From NCBI RefSeq assembly GCF_020832045.1, contig NZ_JAFIFK010000024.1:38706-102705 (forward strand): a DNA stretch of 64,000 nucleotides. The letters are read 5' to 3'. Origin of the DNA: Halomonas sp. Lineage in GTDB: Bacteria; Pseudomonadota; Gammaproteobacteria; Pseudomonadales; Halomonadaceae. The translations under genes were made by a program, and so were the position numbers. The notes beneath the pieces are model-generated. The model made no database searches. It had not been told where the DNA came from and saw only the letters and a program-made list of their open reading frames with translations. Positions 10,501 through 18,499 of the stretch are shown here, piece by piece (position 1 is the first letter of the stretch; each line of letters begins with the position of its first letter).

Positions 10501-12120
10501 GTGAATAACAAGATCAGGGCCGGAGTGCCCGGCAAGGTAGTTACCGCAGCAGTGAGTCTGGGATTGATGGTGGCGAGCGGGCAGGCGTTGTCCCAGCAGC
10601 GCGTCGCTTCCATCGACCTGATGACCACCACCGAATCCTACGATCCCATCCGCTATGAAGCCGCCTTCATCATCGCCGAGCGCTGGCGAGAGCTGGGCTT
10701 CGAGGTCAACGTTCAGCCCACCGAGTTCAGCACCGCGCTTGAGCGTTTCTACGACCAGCAGGACTTCGACGCCACCATCCTGGGCTGGAGCGGGCGCACC
10801 GATCGTCTCGATCCGCAGTTCTTCCTAAGCACTCTCGATTCGCGCCAGTCCAACCCCGGCGGCAACAACCCGGGAGGCTACGAGAATCCGGAGTTCGACG
10901 CGCTGTTCGACCAGCAGTCCCAGGCCTTCGACATGGACGAGCGGCAGCGCATCGTTCATCAGATGCAGGAGCTCTACAAGCCTGACGCACCGCTGGTGGT
11001 GCTGTTTCATCGCGACGAGGTGGTGGCCTTCAATCACGACGCCTTCGAAGGCATCAACCCGATGGCGGGCGAGGGGCTTTACAGCGAATGGGGTCCCATG
11101 GAGGCGCGGCCGGTAGGCGATCGTTCCACCCTGCGTATCGGCGGGCCCCAGGAGCCGGACAATCTCAACCCGCTGGCGTCCACCTCGGTGTGGGGCTGGA
11201 AGTGGATGCGTCTCTACTACGACCGTTTGGTGCGCCTATCCGCCGACGTGGAGCCGCTACCCTGGGCCGCCGAGTCGGTGGACCAGGTGGACGACACCAC
11301 CATCGCCGTGACCCTGCGCGAGGGCATGACCTTTCATGACGGCGAACCGCTCACCGCCGAGGACGTCGCCTTCACCTGGAACTACTATCTCGACCAGGAC
11401 TATAGCTACTTCAATTCCTATCTGGATGCGCTGGAACGTGCCGAACAGGTCGACGAGCGCACCGTGCACTTCCATCTGAGCGAACCGTCGGCCTCTTTCG
11501 CCAGCATCTCGCTGTCGCAGATCCCGATCCTGCCCAAGCACCTGTGGGAGGAGATCGAGGATGCCTCCACGCTAGCGCCAGGGCAGATCCCCACCACCGG
11601 TTCCGGGCCCTTCGTACACGAGCGTTTCGACCGCGGCGAGTTCATGGCGCTAAGCAAGTTCGAGGATCACTTCCACGCCGATGAGATCGCCGTCGACGGC
11701 GTCGAGTTCATCATCTATGCCGACATGGAAGGGGTCTATACCGGCCTGCAGACCGGCCAGATCGACGTCACCGCCTGGCGCATGGAGCCCGGCCAGATCG
11801 GCCTGGCCGAGGGCGAGGATCACCTCACCGTGGTCAACGTGCCCGACTTCGGCTACTTCCACATGACATACAACCTGCGCCGCGAGCCGTTCGACGACCG
11901 TGCCGTGCGCCGTGCCCTGACCATGGCCACCGATCGCGAGCGCATGGTCAACGTGCTGCTGGATGGTCGTGGGGAGGTGGGTTCCAGCGTGATCGCGCCG
12001 GTCAACACCTTCTGGAACGATCCCTTCGTCGAGCGCTTCGACTTCGACATGGATGCCGCCCGAGCAGAGCTGGAAGAGGCCGGTTACTCCTGGGACGACG
12101 AAGGCCGCCTGGTCAGATAA
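10501..12120 (+). CDS. Circularly permuted family-5 solute-binding protein (peptide-type ABC importer)
   Basis: Periplasmic binding protein, 539 aa, with a signal peptide (KVVTAAVSLGLMVASGQALS, cleavage near residue 31). Its domains are in swapped order. Residues about 34-200 match the part that is normally at the C-terminus of DppA/OppA-type proteins: AERWRELGFEVNVQ, DFDATILGWSG, YENPEFDALFDQ, then ELYKPDAPLVVLFH. Residues about 209-539 match the normal N-terminus onward: TLRIGGPQEPDNLNPL, VTLREGMTFHDGEPLTAEDV, GSGPFVHERFDRGE and, at the very end, AARAELEEAGYSW, which normally precedes the C-lobe. The frame is continuous, with a GTG start after GAGG. Ligand is unknown; the family binds peptides, nickel, sugars and others. 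Confidence 0.9.
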   Translation: MNNKIRAGVPGKVVTAAVSLGLMVASGQALSQQRVASIDLMTTTESYDPIRYEAAFIIAERWRELGFEVNVQPTEFSTALERFYDQQDFDATILGWSGRTDRLDPQFFLSTLDSRQSNPGGNNPGGYENPEFDALFDQQSQAFDMDERQRIVHQMQELYKPDAPLVVLFHRDEVVAFNHDAFEGINPMAGEGLYSEWGPMEARPVGDRSTLRIGGPQEPDNLNPLASTSVWGWKWMRLYYDRLVRLSADVEPLPWAAESVDQVDDTTIAVTLREGMTFHDGEPLTAEDVAFTWNYYLDQDYSYFNSYLDALERAEQVDERTVHFHLSEPSASFASISLSQIPILPKHLWEEIEDASTLAPGQIPTTGSGPFVHERFDRGEFMALSKFEDHFHADEIAVDGVEFIIYADMEGVYTGLQTGQIDVTAWRMEPGQIGLAEGEDHLTVVNVPDFGYFHMTYNLRREPFDDRAVRRALTMATDRERMVNVLLDGRGEVGSSVIAPVNTFWNDPFVERFDFDMDAARAELEEAGYSWDDEGRLVR

Positions 12121-12148
12121 GCCATTTCCGACCCCGTGCACGAAGCTA

Positions 12149-12177
12149 CCTCTCACCGCCCACAAGGCGGTGAGAGG
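12149..12177 (+). promoter_or_regulatory. Intercistronic stem-loop after the binding-protein gene
   Basis: Perfect 12-bp stem CCTCTCACCGCC / GGCGGTGAGAGG with a five-base loop CACAA in the 86-base gap before the first permease gene. Such hairpins often protect the upstream message, raising binding-protein yield relative to the permeases. No U tract follows, so read-through into the permeases is expected. Confidence 0.6.
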
Positions 12178-12206
12178 ATGCGTCAGCCGTTTACAGCGAG
12201 CCTTCC

Positions 12207-13187
12207 ATGTCGTCACGCAGAAGTTACTTGATTCGCCGTGTGCTGCACGGCTTGATGGCGCTGTTCATCATCGCCACGATGCTCTTCTTCTTGTTCCGCT
12301 TGGGCCTGCCCGACCCCACCGCCGCCTTGATCACCGAGGGGCTGAGTCCCGACGAGCGCGAGCGCATTCGCGCCAGCTTCGGTCTCGACCGGCCGATCTG
12401 GGAGCAGTATTTCCTCTATCTCGGCAACATCCTTCAGGGCGATTTCGGCTACTCCTTCCACTACCGGGCGCCGGTGGCCGACATCATCTGGGAGCGGCTC
12501 GGCAACACCATGGTGCTGATGCTGCCGGCCATTGTGCTGGCCTACGCCGTGGGTGTGCCACTGGGGGCCTGGCTCTCCTGGCGTCGCGGCAGCCGTACCG
12601 ATACCACAGGGATCTTCGTCGGCCTGATGTTCCGCTCGGCGCCGATGTTCTGGACCGGCATGATCGCCATCCTCGTGTTCGGCATCGCGCTGGGCTGGCT
12701 GCCCACCAGCGGCATGCGCACGCTGCCCTACGAGGCCAGCGGCTTCTTCGACAAGATATTCACCCTCGATTTCCTGCACCACCTGATCCTGCCGGCGCTG
12801 GTGGTGGCGCTCTACTATCTCGGCTCGCCGCTATTGATCATGCGCAACACCATGCTCGAGGTTTACGGCGAGGATTTCATCGAAATGGCCCGCGCTAAGG
12901 GGTTGCCGGAGCGGCGCATCCTCTATGCCCACGCGGCGCGCAATGCGCTGCTGCCGGTGGTGACCCAACTGGCGGTGACCGTGGGACTGGCCGCCGGTGG
13001 CCAGGTGGTGGTGGAAGTGGTGTTCTCCTGGCCGGGGCTTGGCCGCGAGATCCTCAACTCGGTGCGCACCTCGGACTTCCCCCTTGCCCAGGCGAGCTTC
13101 CTGGTGATGGCGGCCTTCGTGGTAACGCTCAACCTGCTGGTGGATATCCTCTACACCTTGCTTGACCCGAGGGTGAGCTTCAAATGA
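12207..13187 (+). CDS. DppB-type ABC transporter permease
   Basis: Inner-membrane permease, 326 aa, of the dipeptide/oligopeptide/nickel class. The N-terminus YLIRRVLHGLMALFIIATMLFFLFRL, DRPIWEQYFLYLGNILQGDFGYS and the coupling-helix region MLEVYGEDFIEMARAKGLPERRI (EAA-like loop) are all typical of DppB/OppB. About six membrane spans. It overlaps the next permease gene by four bases (ATGA). Unlike its partner it shows no unusual insertion. Confidence 0.95.
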   Translation: MSSRRSYLIRRVLHGLMALFIIATMLFFLFRLGLPDPTAALITEGLSPDERERIRASFGLDRPIWEQYFLYLGNILQGDFGYSFHYRAPVADIIWERLGNTMVLMLPAIVLAYAVGVPLGAWLSWRRGSRTDTTGIFVGLMFRSAPMFWTGMIAILVFGIALGWLPTSGMRTLPYEASGFFDKIFTLDFLHHLILPALVVALYYLGSPLLIMRNTMLEVYGEDFIEMARAKGLPERRILYAHAARNALLPVVTQLAVTVGLAAGGQVVVEVVFSWPGLGREILNSVRTSDFPLAQASFLVMAAFVVTLNLLVDILYTLLDPRVSFK

Positions 13188-14926
13188 TCGGATCCCGCAT
13201 ACTCAAGAGCGCGCAGGAACCGCTGCGCGCGATGATCGGCGATCGCCTCTCCCTGGTCGGAGTCGTGGTGCTGTTGTCGATCATTTGCATGGCGCTGTTC
13301 GCGCCGTTTCTTTCCACCCATGAGCCGCTGGCGGTGAACGAGCGCGAAGAGGGCTCGCTGCTGACGCGCAGCGTCGACGGCGAGCTCACGCGCTGGGTGC
13401 AGCTGCCCGCGCTCGGCGAGCGTACCCTCAACGCGGCGGATTATCGCAACGGCGTTGGCCTGGCCGTGGGGCGTGACGGCGCCACCTGGCGCTATCTCGA
13501 AGGCGAGTGGCAGGAGCTTGACGCCCCGCTGCCGACGAGCCTGATCGATGTCGCCATCGGCCCCGGCGCTGCCGCGCTTGCCGTTGGTCTGGGCGGAAGC
13601 GTAGCGCTGCTCGACGATGCCGCCAGCGGTAGTGACTGGCAGCTACTGGAGGCGCCGGTTTCGGTTGCGCTGACCGGCGTGGTCTGGCTGGACGACACCA
13701 CGGCACTGCTGGTCGGGGTCGACGAGACGATTCTGCGCCTGGATACCGCCAATGGTGAATTCGAAGCGCTGGAGAGTCCGCTGGGGCGGGGCATGAGGCT
13801 CAATTCGGTGGCGGTGGATGCGGACGGTAGCGCCTGGATGGTGGGCGAACGGGGCCTTACCCTGCGCCTCGACCCGGGCGACGACACTCTGGCGCTTGAA
13901 CGTCTGCCTACCAACCGCGACCTGAATCACATTCATCTGGCCGCCAGCGGCCACGGCCTGATCGTCGGCGAGCGGGGCACTCTGCTGGCGCGTAGCGCCG
14001 TGGGCGAGCGTTGGGAGAGCCAGGACTCACCGGACTCCCGCGCCATGCGTGCCGGCTGGGTCACCGACGAAGGCCACGCCTTCGCCGTGGGTCGCAGCGG
14101 CATCGTGTTCGAGCGCGAGGCGGACGAATGGCGCCTGGTGCCCAGCGAAGAGGAACGCCACCTGCGTACCCTGATGGTCACCGATGATGGCTACTTTGCC
14201 CTGGGTTCGGATCGCTTCGTCAATCGCCTGGCGCCGCCTTCCGGCGAGCACTGGTTCGGCACCGACCATCTCGGTCGTGATCTCTACAGCCAGAACGTGC
14301 ACGGTTCGCGCATTGCGCTGCTGGTGGGTTTCATCGGCGCCGCCCTGGTGGTGCTGATCGGGGCCAACGTGGGCCTGATCGCCGGCTACTTCCGCGGCCG
14401 TACCGAGACCGTGCTGATGCGTACGGTCGACGTGATGTACGGCATTCCCTTCGAGCCCTTCGCGCTGATCCTGGTGCTGCTGTTCGAGCCGAGCCTGTTG
14501 ATCGTGATACTCGCCGTGTCGCTGCTCACCTGGCGTACCGTGGCGCGGCTGATCCGTTCCCAGGTGCTCAGCCTGCGCGAGCGTCCCTTCGTCAAGGCGG
14601 CGCGGGTGGCGGGCGCCTCGGACCTGCGCATCATGTACCTGCACATCTTCCCCAACGTGATGCCGCTGGTGTTCCTCGAGCTTGCCATCATCGTCGGCGT
14701 GTCGATCATCGCCGAGGCGACGCTCTCCTTCCTCGGCCTGGGGCCGCCCCAGTCGATCTCCTGGGGTGGCATTTTGCATAACGCACGGCTTTCCGGCGCC
14801 TGGCGCGATGCCTGGTGGTGGAACCTGCCGCCGGGGCTGTTCATCATGATCACGGTGCTCTCCGTGTTCTTCATCTCCCGCTCGCTGGAGCTGGTGGCCA
14901 ATCCACGACTGAGGGCACGCCGATGA
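13184..14926 (+). CDS. DppC-type ABC permease with a seven-repeat beta-propeller-like periplasmic insert
   Basis: Second permease of the importer, 580 aa, about twice the usual 280-300. Residues 1-51 give the normal DppC start and first span (LVGVVVLLSIICMALFAPFL). Residues about 350-580 give the normal remainder: HWFGTDHLGRDLYS, then five spans and the coupling loop RPFVKAARVAGASDLRIMYLHIFPN. Between them, in the first periplasmic loop, are about 298 extra residues. These hold seven repeats of a VG-x-x-G core (near residues 94, 133, 176, 219, 260, 301 and 339) at a 38-43 residue period, e.g. VGERGLTLRLD and VGERGTLLARS. This resembles YCF48/BNR-type propeller blades. It probably docks with the binding protein, but that is inference. 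Confidence 0.93.
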   Translation: MIGSRILKSAQEPLRAMIGDRLSLVGVVVLLSIICMALFAPFLSTHEPLAVNEREEGSLLTRSVDGELTRWVQLPALGERTLNAADYRNGVGLAVGRDGATWRYLEGEWQELDAPLPTSLIDVAIGPGAAALAVGLGGSVALLDDAASGSDWQLLEAPVSVALTGVVWLDDTTALLVGVDETILRLDTANGEFEALESPLGRGMRLNSVAVDADGSAWMVGERGLTLRLDPGDDTLALERLPTNRDLNHIHLAASGHGLIVGERGTLLARSAVGERWESQDSPDSRAMRAGWVTDEGHAFAVGRSGIVFEREADEWRLVPSEEERHLRTLMVTDDGYFALGSDRFVNRLAPPSGEHWFGTDHLGRDLYSQNVHGSRIALLVGFIGAALVVLIGANVGLIAGYFRGRTETVLMRTVDVMYGIPFEPFALILVLLFEPSLLIVILAVSLLTWRTVARLIRSQVLSLRERPFVKAARVAGASDLRIMYLHIFPNVMPLVFLELAIIVGVSIIAEATLSFLGLGPPQSISWGGILHNARLSGAWRDAWWWNLPPGLFIMITVLSVFFISRSLELVANPRLRARR

Positions 14927-17220
14927 CCGATCAACGTTTGCTGAAGGTCGAGGACCTGGCCATCCACTACCGCACCGGGGCGGGGCCGGTCCAGGCGGTG
15001 GACGGTATTCACTTCGACCTGCGACCCGGCGAGGCGCTGGGGCTGGTGGGCGAGTCGGGCTGCGGCAAGACCACCGCGGCCAAGGCCATGCTGCGGCTGC
15101 TGCCGCCCAACGGAGAGGTCCCCCGTGGGCGCATCGACTTCGACGGGCGCGATCTGGCGGCGCTCGACGAAGAGAGCATGCGCAAGGTGCGCTGGAAAGA
15201 GATCGCCTGGATCTCCCAGGCCGCGATGAACGCGCTGGACCCGGTCTATACCGTGGGCGACCAGATCCTCGAGGCGATGAACGCCCACATCAAGATCGAT
15301 CGCAAGTCCGCTTGGGCTCACGCCGAGGAGCTGTTTCGTGCGGTGGGCATCGATCCGGGCCGGCTCTCCGCTTACCCCCATGAAATGAGCGGCGGTATGA
15401 AGCAGCGCGCCGTCATCGCCATGGCCCTGGCGCTGGATCCCAAACTGATCATTGCCGACGAACCCACCACGGCGCTCGATGTCGTGACTCAGGCGCAGAT
15501 CCTGGCGCGGCTCTCCAAGCTGCGCCGTGAACGCGGCATGGGGCTACTGTTCATTACCCATGACATCTCGGTGGTGGTGCAGACCTGCGACCGGGTGGCG
15601 GTGATGTACGGCGGCCATATCATGGAGACGGGTCCGGTGCGGGAGGTGTTCGGCACACCGTTCCACCCTTACACCATGGGACTGACCAACGCCTTCCCGA
15701 CCCTGGAAGGGGCCCAGCGCGAGCTGATCTCGATCCCCGGTAGCCCACCTGACTTGCTCAACCCGCCGTCGGGCTGTCGTTTCGCCGAGCGCTGTCCCTT
15801 CGCCACCGAACGCTGCGTCAATGAAATCCCGCGGCTTCACCCTGTCGGTGAAGATCGCCAGGCGGCCTGCCACTACCCGGACCAAGCCGAGGCCTTTCGC
15901 GTGAAGGCGGCACTGAACCAGACCTGGGCGGTAGTCGGCGAACGCCTCAACGAGCCGGTGCAGGGTGCCGGCACCCTCGAGCCTGTCACGGCGGATACCC
16001 CGCTGCTGCTCGAAGTGGAGGGTCTCAAGAAACACTTCCCGGTGGAGCAGGGATTCCTCGATGGCCTGCGCGGCAGGAACAAGGATCGTAAGGTCCATGC
16101 CGTCGATGGCATCTCTTTCGACCTGCGCGAGGGCGAAATCCTCGGGCTGGCCGGCGAGTCGGGCTCGGGCAAGACCACCACCGGTGAGATGCTGGTGCGC
16201 CTGCTCGACATCACCGAGGGGGAAATTCGCTTCGAGGGTGCCGACATCGCCAGGCTCAGCGGCAGCGAACTCAAGACGTTCCGTCGCCGGGCGCAGATGA
16301 TCTTCCAGGATCCCTACCAGACGCTCAATCCACGTTTCACTATCTACGACATCGTGGCCGAGCCGCTTATCATCCATCGCCTGGCAGAAGGGGAGGCATT
16401 GAAAGCCCGGGTGGTGGAAACGTTGGAGCGGGCCGGGCTCAAGCCGGCCGAAGTCTATGCCGAGAGATTCCCGCATGAGCTTTCCGGTGGGCAACGCCAG
16501 CGGGTCGCCATTGCCAGGGCCATCGTGCTGGAGCCGCGCTTCATCGTCGCCGACGAGCCGGTATCGATGCTCGACGTCTCGATTCGCGCCGGGGTGCTAA
16601 ACCTGATGCACCGCTTTCGCAACGAGCTGGGCATTTCCTTCGTCTACGTCAGCCACGATCTACCGACCATCCGCTACGTGGCGGATCGCACGGCGATCAT
16701 GTACCTGGGGGAAATCGTCGAGGTGGGGCCCACCGAACAGGTGGTGCGTGAGCGCAAGCATCCCTATACCCAGCTGCTGTTGGCGGCGAGCCCCGAGCCG
16801 GACCCTGCGGTGGTCAAGCCGCCGCTGGAAAGCGCCGGCGAGATCCCCAGCGCCGTGGAGCCTCCCAACGGCTGCCATTTCCATACCCGCTGCCCCAGGG
16901 CCATGCCTCACTGTGGATGGGAGGGGCGCGATGTTGTGACCGCCATGAGCGAGTGGCGTATCGCCGGCAACGAGCTGGAACATCTGGGGCGTGCGGAGGT
17001 GGCCGGGCTCGACGTGCACCTGCAGGTGCGTGACGGGAATGTCGATGCTGCGGAGCGAGAGCTCGACGCCTTGATGAGGGCCAAGCACCCGTCACTGGCC
17101 GAGGCAGGCGGCGTCGTGCGCCGAGAGGGGCAGCTGAGCGTGCGCTTTGAACCTCAAGCGTCGCCCGAGCGTCGGGCGATAGCCGAGCGGCACTCGGTAG
17201 CGTGTTACCTCTATGAATAG
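14923..17220 (+). CDS. Fused DppD-DppF dual ATPase of peptide-type ABC importer
   Basis: Cytoplasmic ATPase of 765 aa carrying both nucleotide-binding domains on one chain. Domain 1: Walker A GESGCGKTT at 43, signature MSGGMKQR at 155, Walker B LIIADEPTTALD at 175, then a Cys-rich C-terminal motif (CRFAERCPFATERC) typical of DppD/OppD. Domain 2: Walker A GESGSGKTT at 411, signature LSGGQRQR at 520, Walker B FIVADEPVSMLD at 540, then CHFHTRCPRAMPHC from 651. In ordinary DppF the last Cys follows within a few dozen residues; here it comes only at ACYLYE (761-764), after roughly 90 extra charged residues. ATG overlaps the permease stop (ATGA). The longer upstream frame was rejected because it has no family residues. 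Confidence 0.95.
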   Translation: MTDQRLLKVEDLAIHYRTGAGPVQAVDGIHFDLRPGEALGLVGESGCGKTTAAKAMLRLLPPNGEVPRGRIDFDGRDLAALDEESMRKVRWKEIAWISQAAMNALDPVYTVGDQILEAMNAHIKIDRKSAWAHAEELFRAVGIDPGRLSAYPHEMSGGMKQRAVIAMALALDPKLIIADEPTTALDVVTQAQILARLSKLRRERGMGLLFITHDISVVVQTCDRVAVMYGGHIMETGPVREVFGTPFHPYTMGLTNAFPTLEGAQRELISIPGSPPDLLNPPSGCRFAERCPFATERCVNEIPRLHPVGEDRQAACHYPDQAEAFRVKAALNQTWAVVGERLNEPVQGAGTLEPVTADTPLLLEVEGLKKHFPVEQGFLDGLRGRNKDRKVHAVDGISFDLREGEILGLAGESGSGKTTTGEMLVRLLDITEGEIRFEGADIARLSGSELKTFRRRAQMIFQDPYQTLNPRFTIYDIVAEPLIIHRLAEGEALKARVVETLERAGLKPAEVYAERFPHELSGGQRQRVAIARAIVLEPRFIVADEPVSMLDVSIRAGVLNLMHRFRNELGISFVYVSHDLPTIRYVADRTAIMYLGEIVEVGPTEQVVRERKHPYTQLLLAASPEPDPAVVKPPLESAGEIPSAVEPPNGCHFHTRCPRAMPHCGWEGRDVVTAMSEWRIAGNELEHLGRAEVAGLDVHLQVRDGNVDAAERELDALMRAKHPSLAEAGGVVRREGQLSVRFEPQASPERRAIAERHSVACYLYE

Positions 17221-17236
17221 CAGGGTGGAGTGACAA

Positions 17237-17266
17237 ACGGCACATGGTGATCCCACCGTGTGCCGT
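17237..17266. terminator. Bidirectional terminator-like hairpin
   Basis: Thirteen-bp stem ACGGCACATGGTG / CACCGTGTGCCGT (one G-U pair) with loop ATCC. It lies between the converging ends of the ABC operon and the small membrane-protein gene. No clear U tract on either strand. Confidence 0.6.
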
Positions 17267-17274
17267 CCACGCTG

Positions 17275-17535
17275 CTAGCGGCGGCGGACGTAGAGCCCCA
17301 CCATGCACATGAAGACACCGGCCACGGACAGCAGCATGCCCCCGTTGACCAGCCAGGGTTGCCGCTCGACCCAGGGTACGAAGGGCTGCGGGCTGCTAAG
17401 GCAAGTGGCATCGAGATAGTCCCAGTAGCCGCCTTGCACCAGGGTGCATTCACGGACCTGACTGAATTCCCAGAAATAGATCCCCATCAGTACCAGAATG
17501 GGCAATATCAACAGCAGTAGGCCGAGTCTCAGCAT
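17275..17535 (-). CDS. Small two-span membrane protein of unknown function
   Basis: Predicted 86 aa protein with two hydrophobic segments (LGLLLLILPILVLMGIYFW near the N-terminus and GGMLLSVAGVFMCMVGLYV near the C-terminus), linked by a polar, Cys-containing loop (RECTLVQGGYWDYLDATC). The two loop cysteines could form a disulfide if that loop is periplasmic. It ends RRR. I do not recognise a family. It lies 43 bases beyond the M48 protease gene in the same direction, so co-transcription is possible. Confidence 0.7.
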   Translation of the reverse strand: MLRLGLLLLILPILVLMGIYFWEFSQVRECTLVQGGYWDYLDATCLSSPQPFVPWVERQPWLVNGGMLLSVAGVFMCMVGLYVRRR

Positions 17536-17578
17536 TGGTACTCCGTCGAGGCAGCGGGATAGCGGCTACGCCAGGCTC

Positions 17579-18379
17579 TCATGGGCGCTGGCAGTTGGGC
17601 GTACGTCCCGCTTGCCGAGCTTGTTCATAGCGAGCCAGGGCACCCTCCATTTCGGACTGCAGCACCTGGGTGCGCTCACCGTGGCTGGGGTGAGTCGACA
17701 TCCAGGCCGGGGGGCGGGCACCGCCTTCGGCGCTCATGTTGTCCCACAGATCGAGGCTAGCCCGTGGATCGAACCCGGCATCGGCCATCAGCCGTACCCC
17801 GATGACATCGGCTTCGGTTTCGTGGCGGCGGGAGAAGGGCAGCATGATGCCGTACTGGGCGCCCAGACCCAACGCCCCCATCAGCTGCTGACCGCCGGCA
17901 CCCTGCATGCCGGCTGCAGATGACAGTACCGAGAGTGCCAGTTGGGTCGAGGTCTGCGTGGAGACTCGCTCGTTGGCATGGCGCGCCAGCACATGGCCGA
18001 TTTCATGGCCCACCACGGCGGCTACCTGGTCCTGGTTGCGGGCGACCCGCAGCAGGCCGGTGTTGATGCCCATATAGCCACCGGGCAGGGCGAAGGCGTT
18101 GGCCTGTTCCGATTCGAACACGCGGATCTGCCAATCCTGGTCGCGTTCGCGCTCCGGCAGTACGGCGATCAGCGCATTTGCGATGCACTGGGCATAGCGC
18201 TGCTCCGCCTGGCCGGCGGGGGGCAGATCCTGCTGGTACTGGTCGAATGCCTCGCGGCCCATCTGGTTGAGCTGGGCATCCGACATCAGCGTAAGCTGTT
18301 GGCGGCCGGTGGGCGAGGTAGCACAGGCGGTAAGGGTCAAGGCCAGGGTGGCCACGGCAACAAAACGAAACCAGCGCAT
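17579..18379 (-). CDS. M48-family zinc metalloprotease, lipoprotein
   Basis: Periplasmic M48 (LoiP/YcaL-like) metalloprotease, 266 aa, proposed to work on outer-membrane proteins. It starts at MRWFRFVAV, preceded by GAGGAATCGATA, and has a lipobox TLTAC with the lipidated Cys at 19. The zinc motif is HEIGHVLARH (HExxH at 125-129) and the third ligand is expected in RRHETEADVIG. A longer upstream frame lacks a signal sequence. Divergent from the DUF815 ATPase gene with a 120-base shared control region. Confidence 0.93.
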   Translation of the reverse strand: MRWFRFVAVATLALTLTACATSPTGRQQLTLMSDAQLNQMGREAFDQYQQDLPPAGQAEQRYAQCIANALIAVLPERERDQDWQIRVFESEQANAFALPGGYMGINTGLLRVARNQDQVAAVVGHEIGHVLARHANERVSTQTSTQLALSVLSSAAGMQGAGGQQLMGALGLGAQYGIMLPFSRRHETEADVIGVRLMADAGFDPRASLDLWDNMSAEGGARPPAWMSTHPSHGERTQVLQSEMEGALARYEQARQAGRTPNCQRP

Positions 18380-18499
18380 TATCGATTCCTCATTCGTACA
18401 GGTCCCTTGAGACTCTGGACGGCAGTGACGGTTCGCCACAAGATACCCCGATCCGCCTCAAGGTCAACCGCAAACCGTGGAACTTCCAAGGAGATGCCA

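Noticed and set aside
10501..12120. Binding-protein gene order swap as an assembly or frameshift artefact
   Set aside because: The frame is continuous from a signal peptide to the stop, both lobe parts are complete, the join is a natural linker (EWGPMEARPVGDRS), and the gene fits neatly before its permease.
17942..18499. N-terminal extension of the DUF815 ATPase
   Set aside because: It runs antisense through the M48 protease gene, and a good ribosome-binding site precedes the ATG at 18500.
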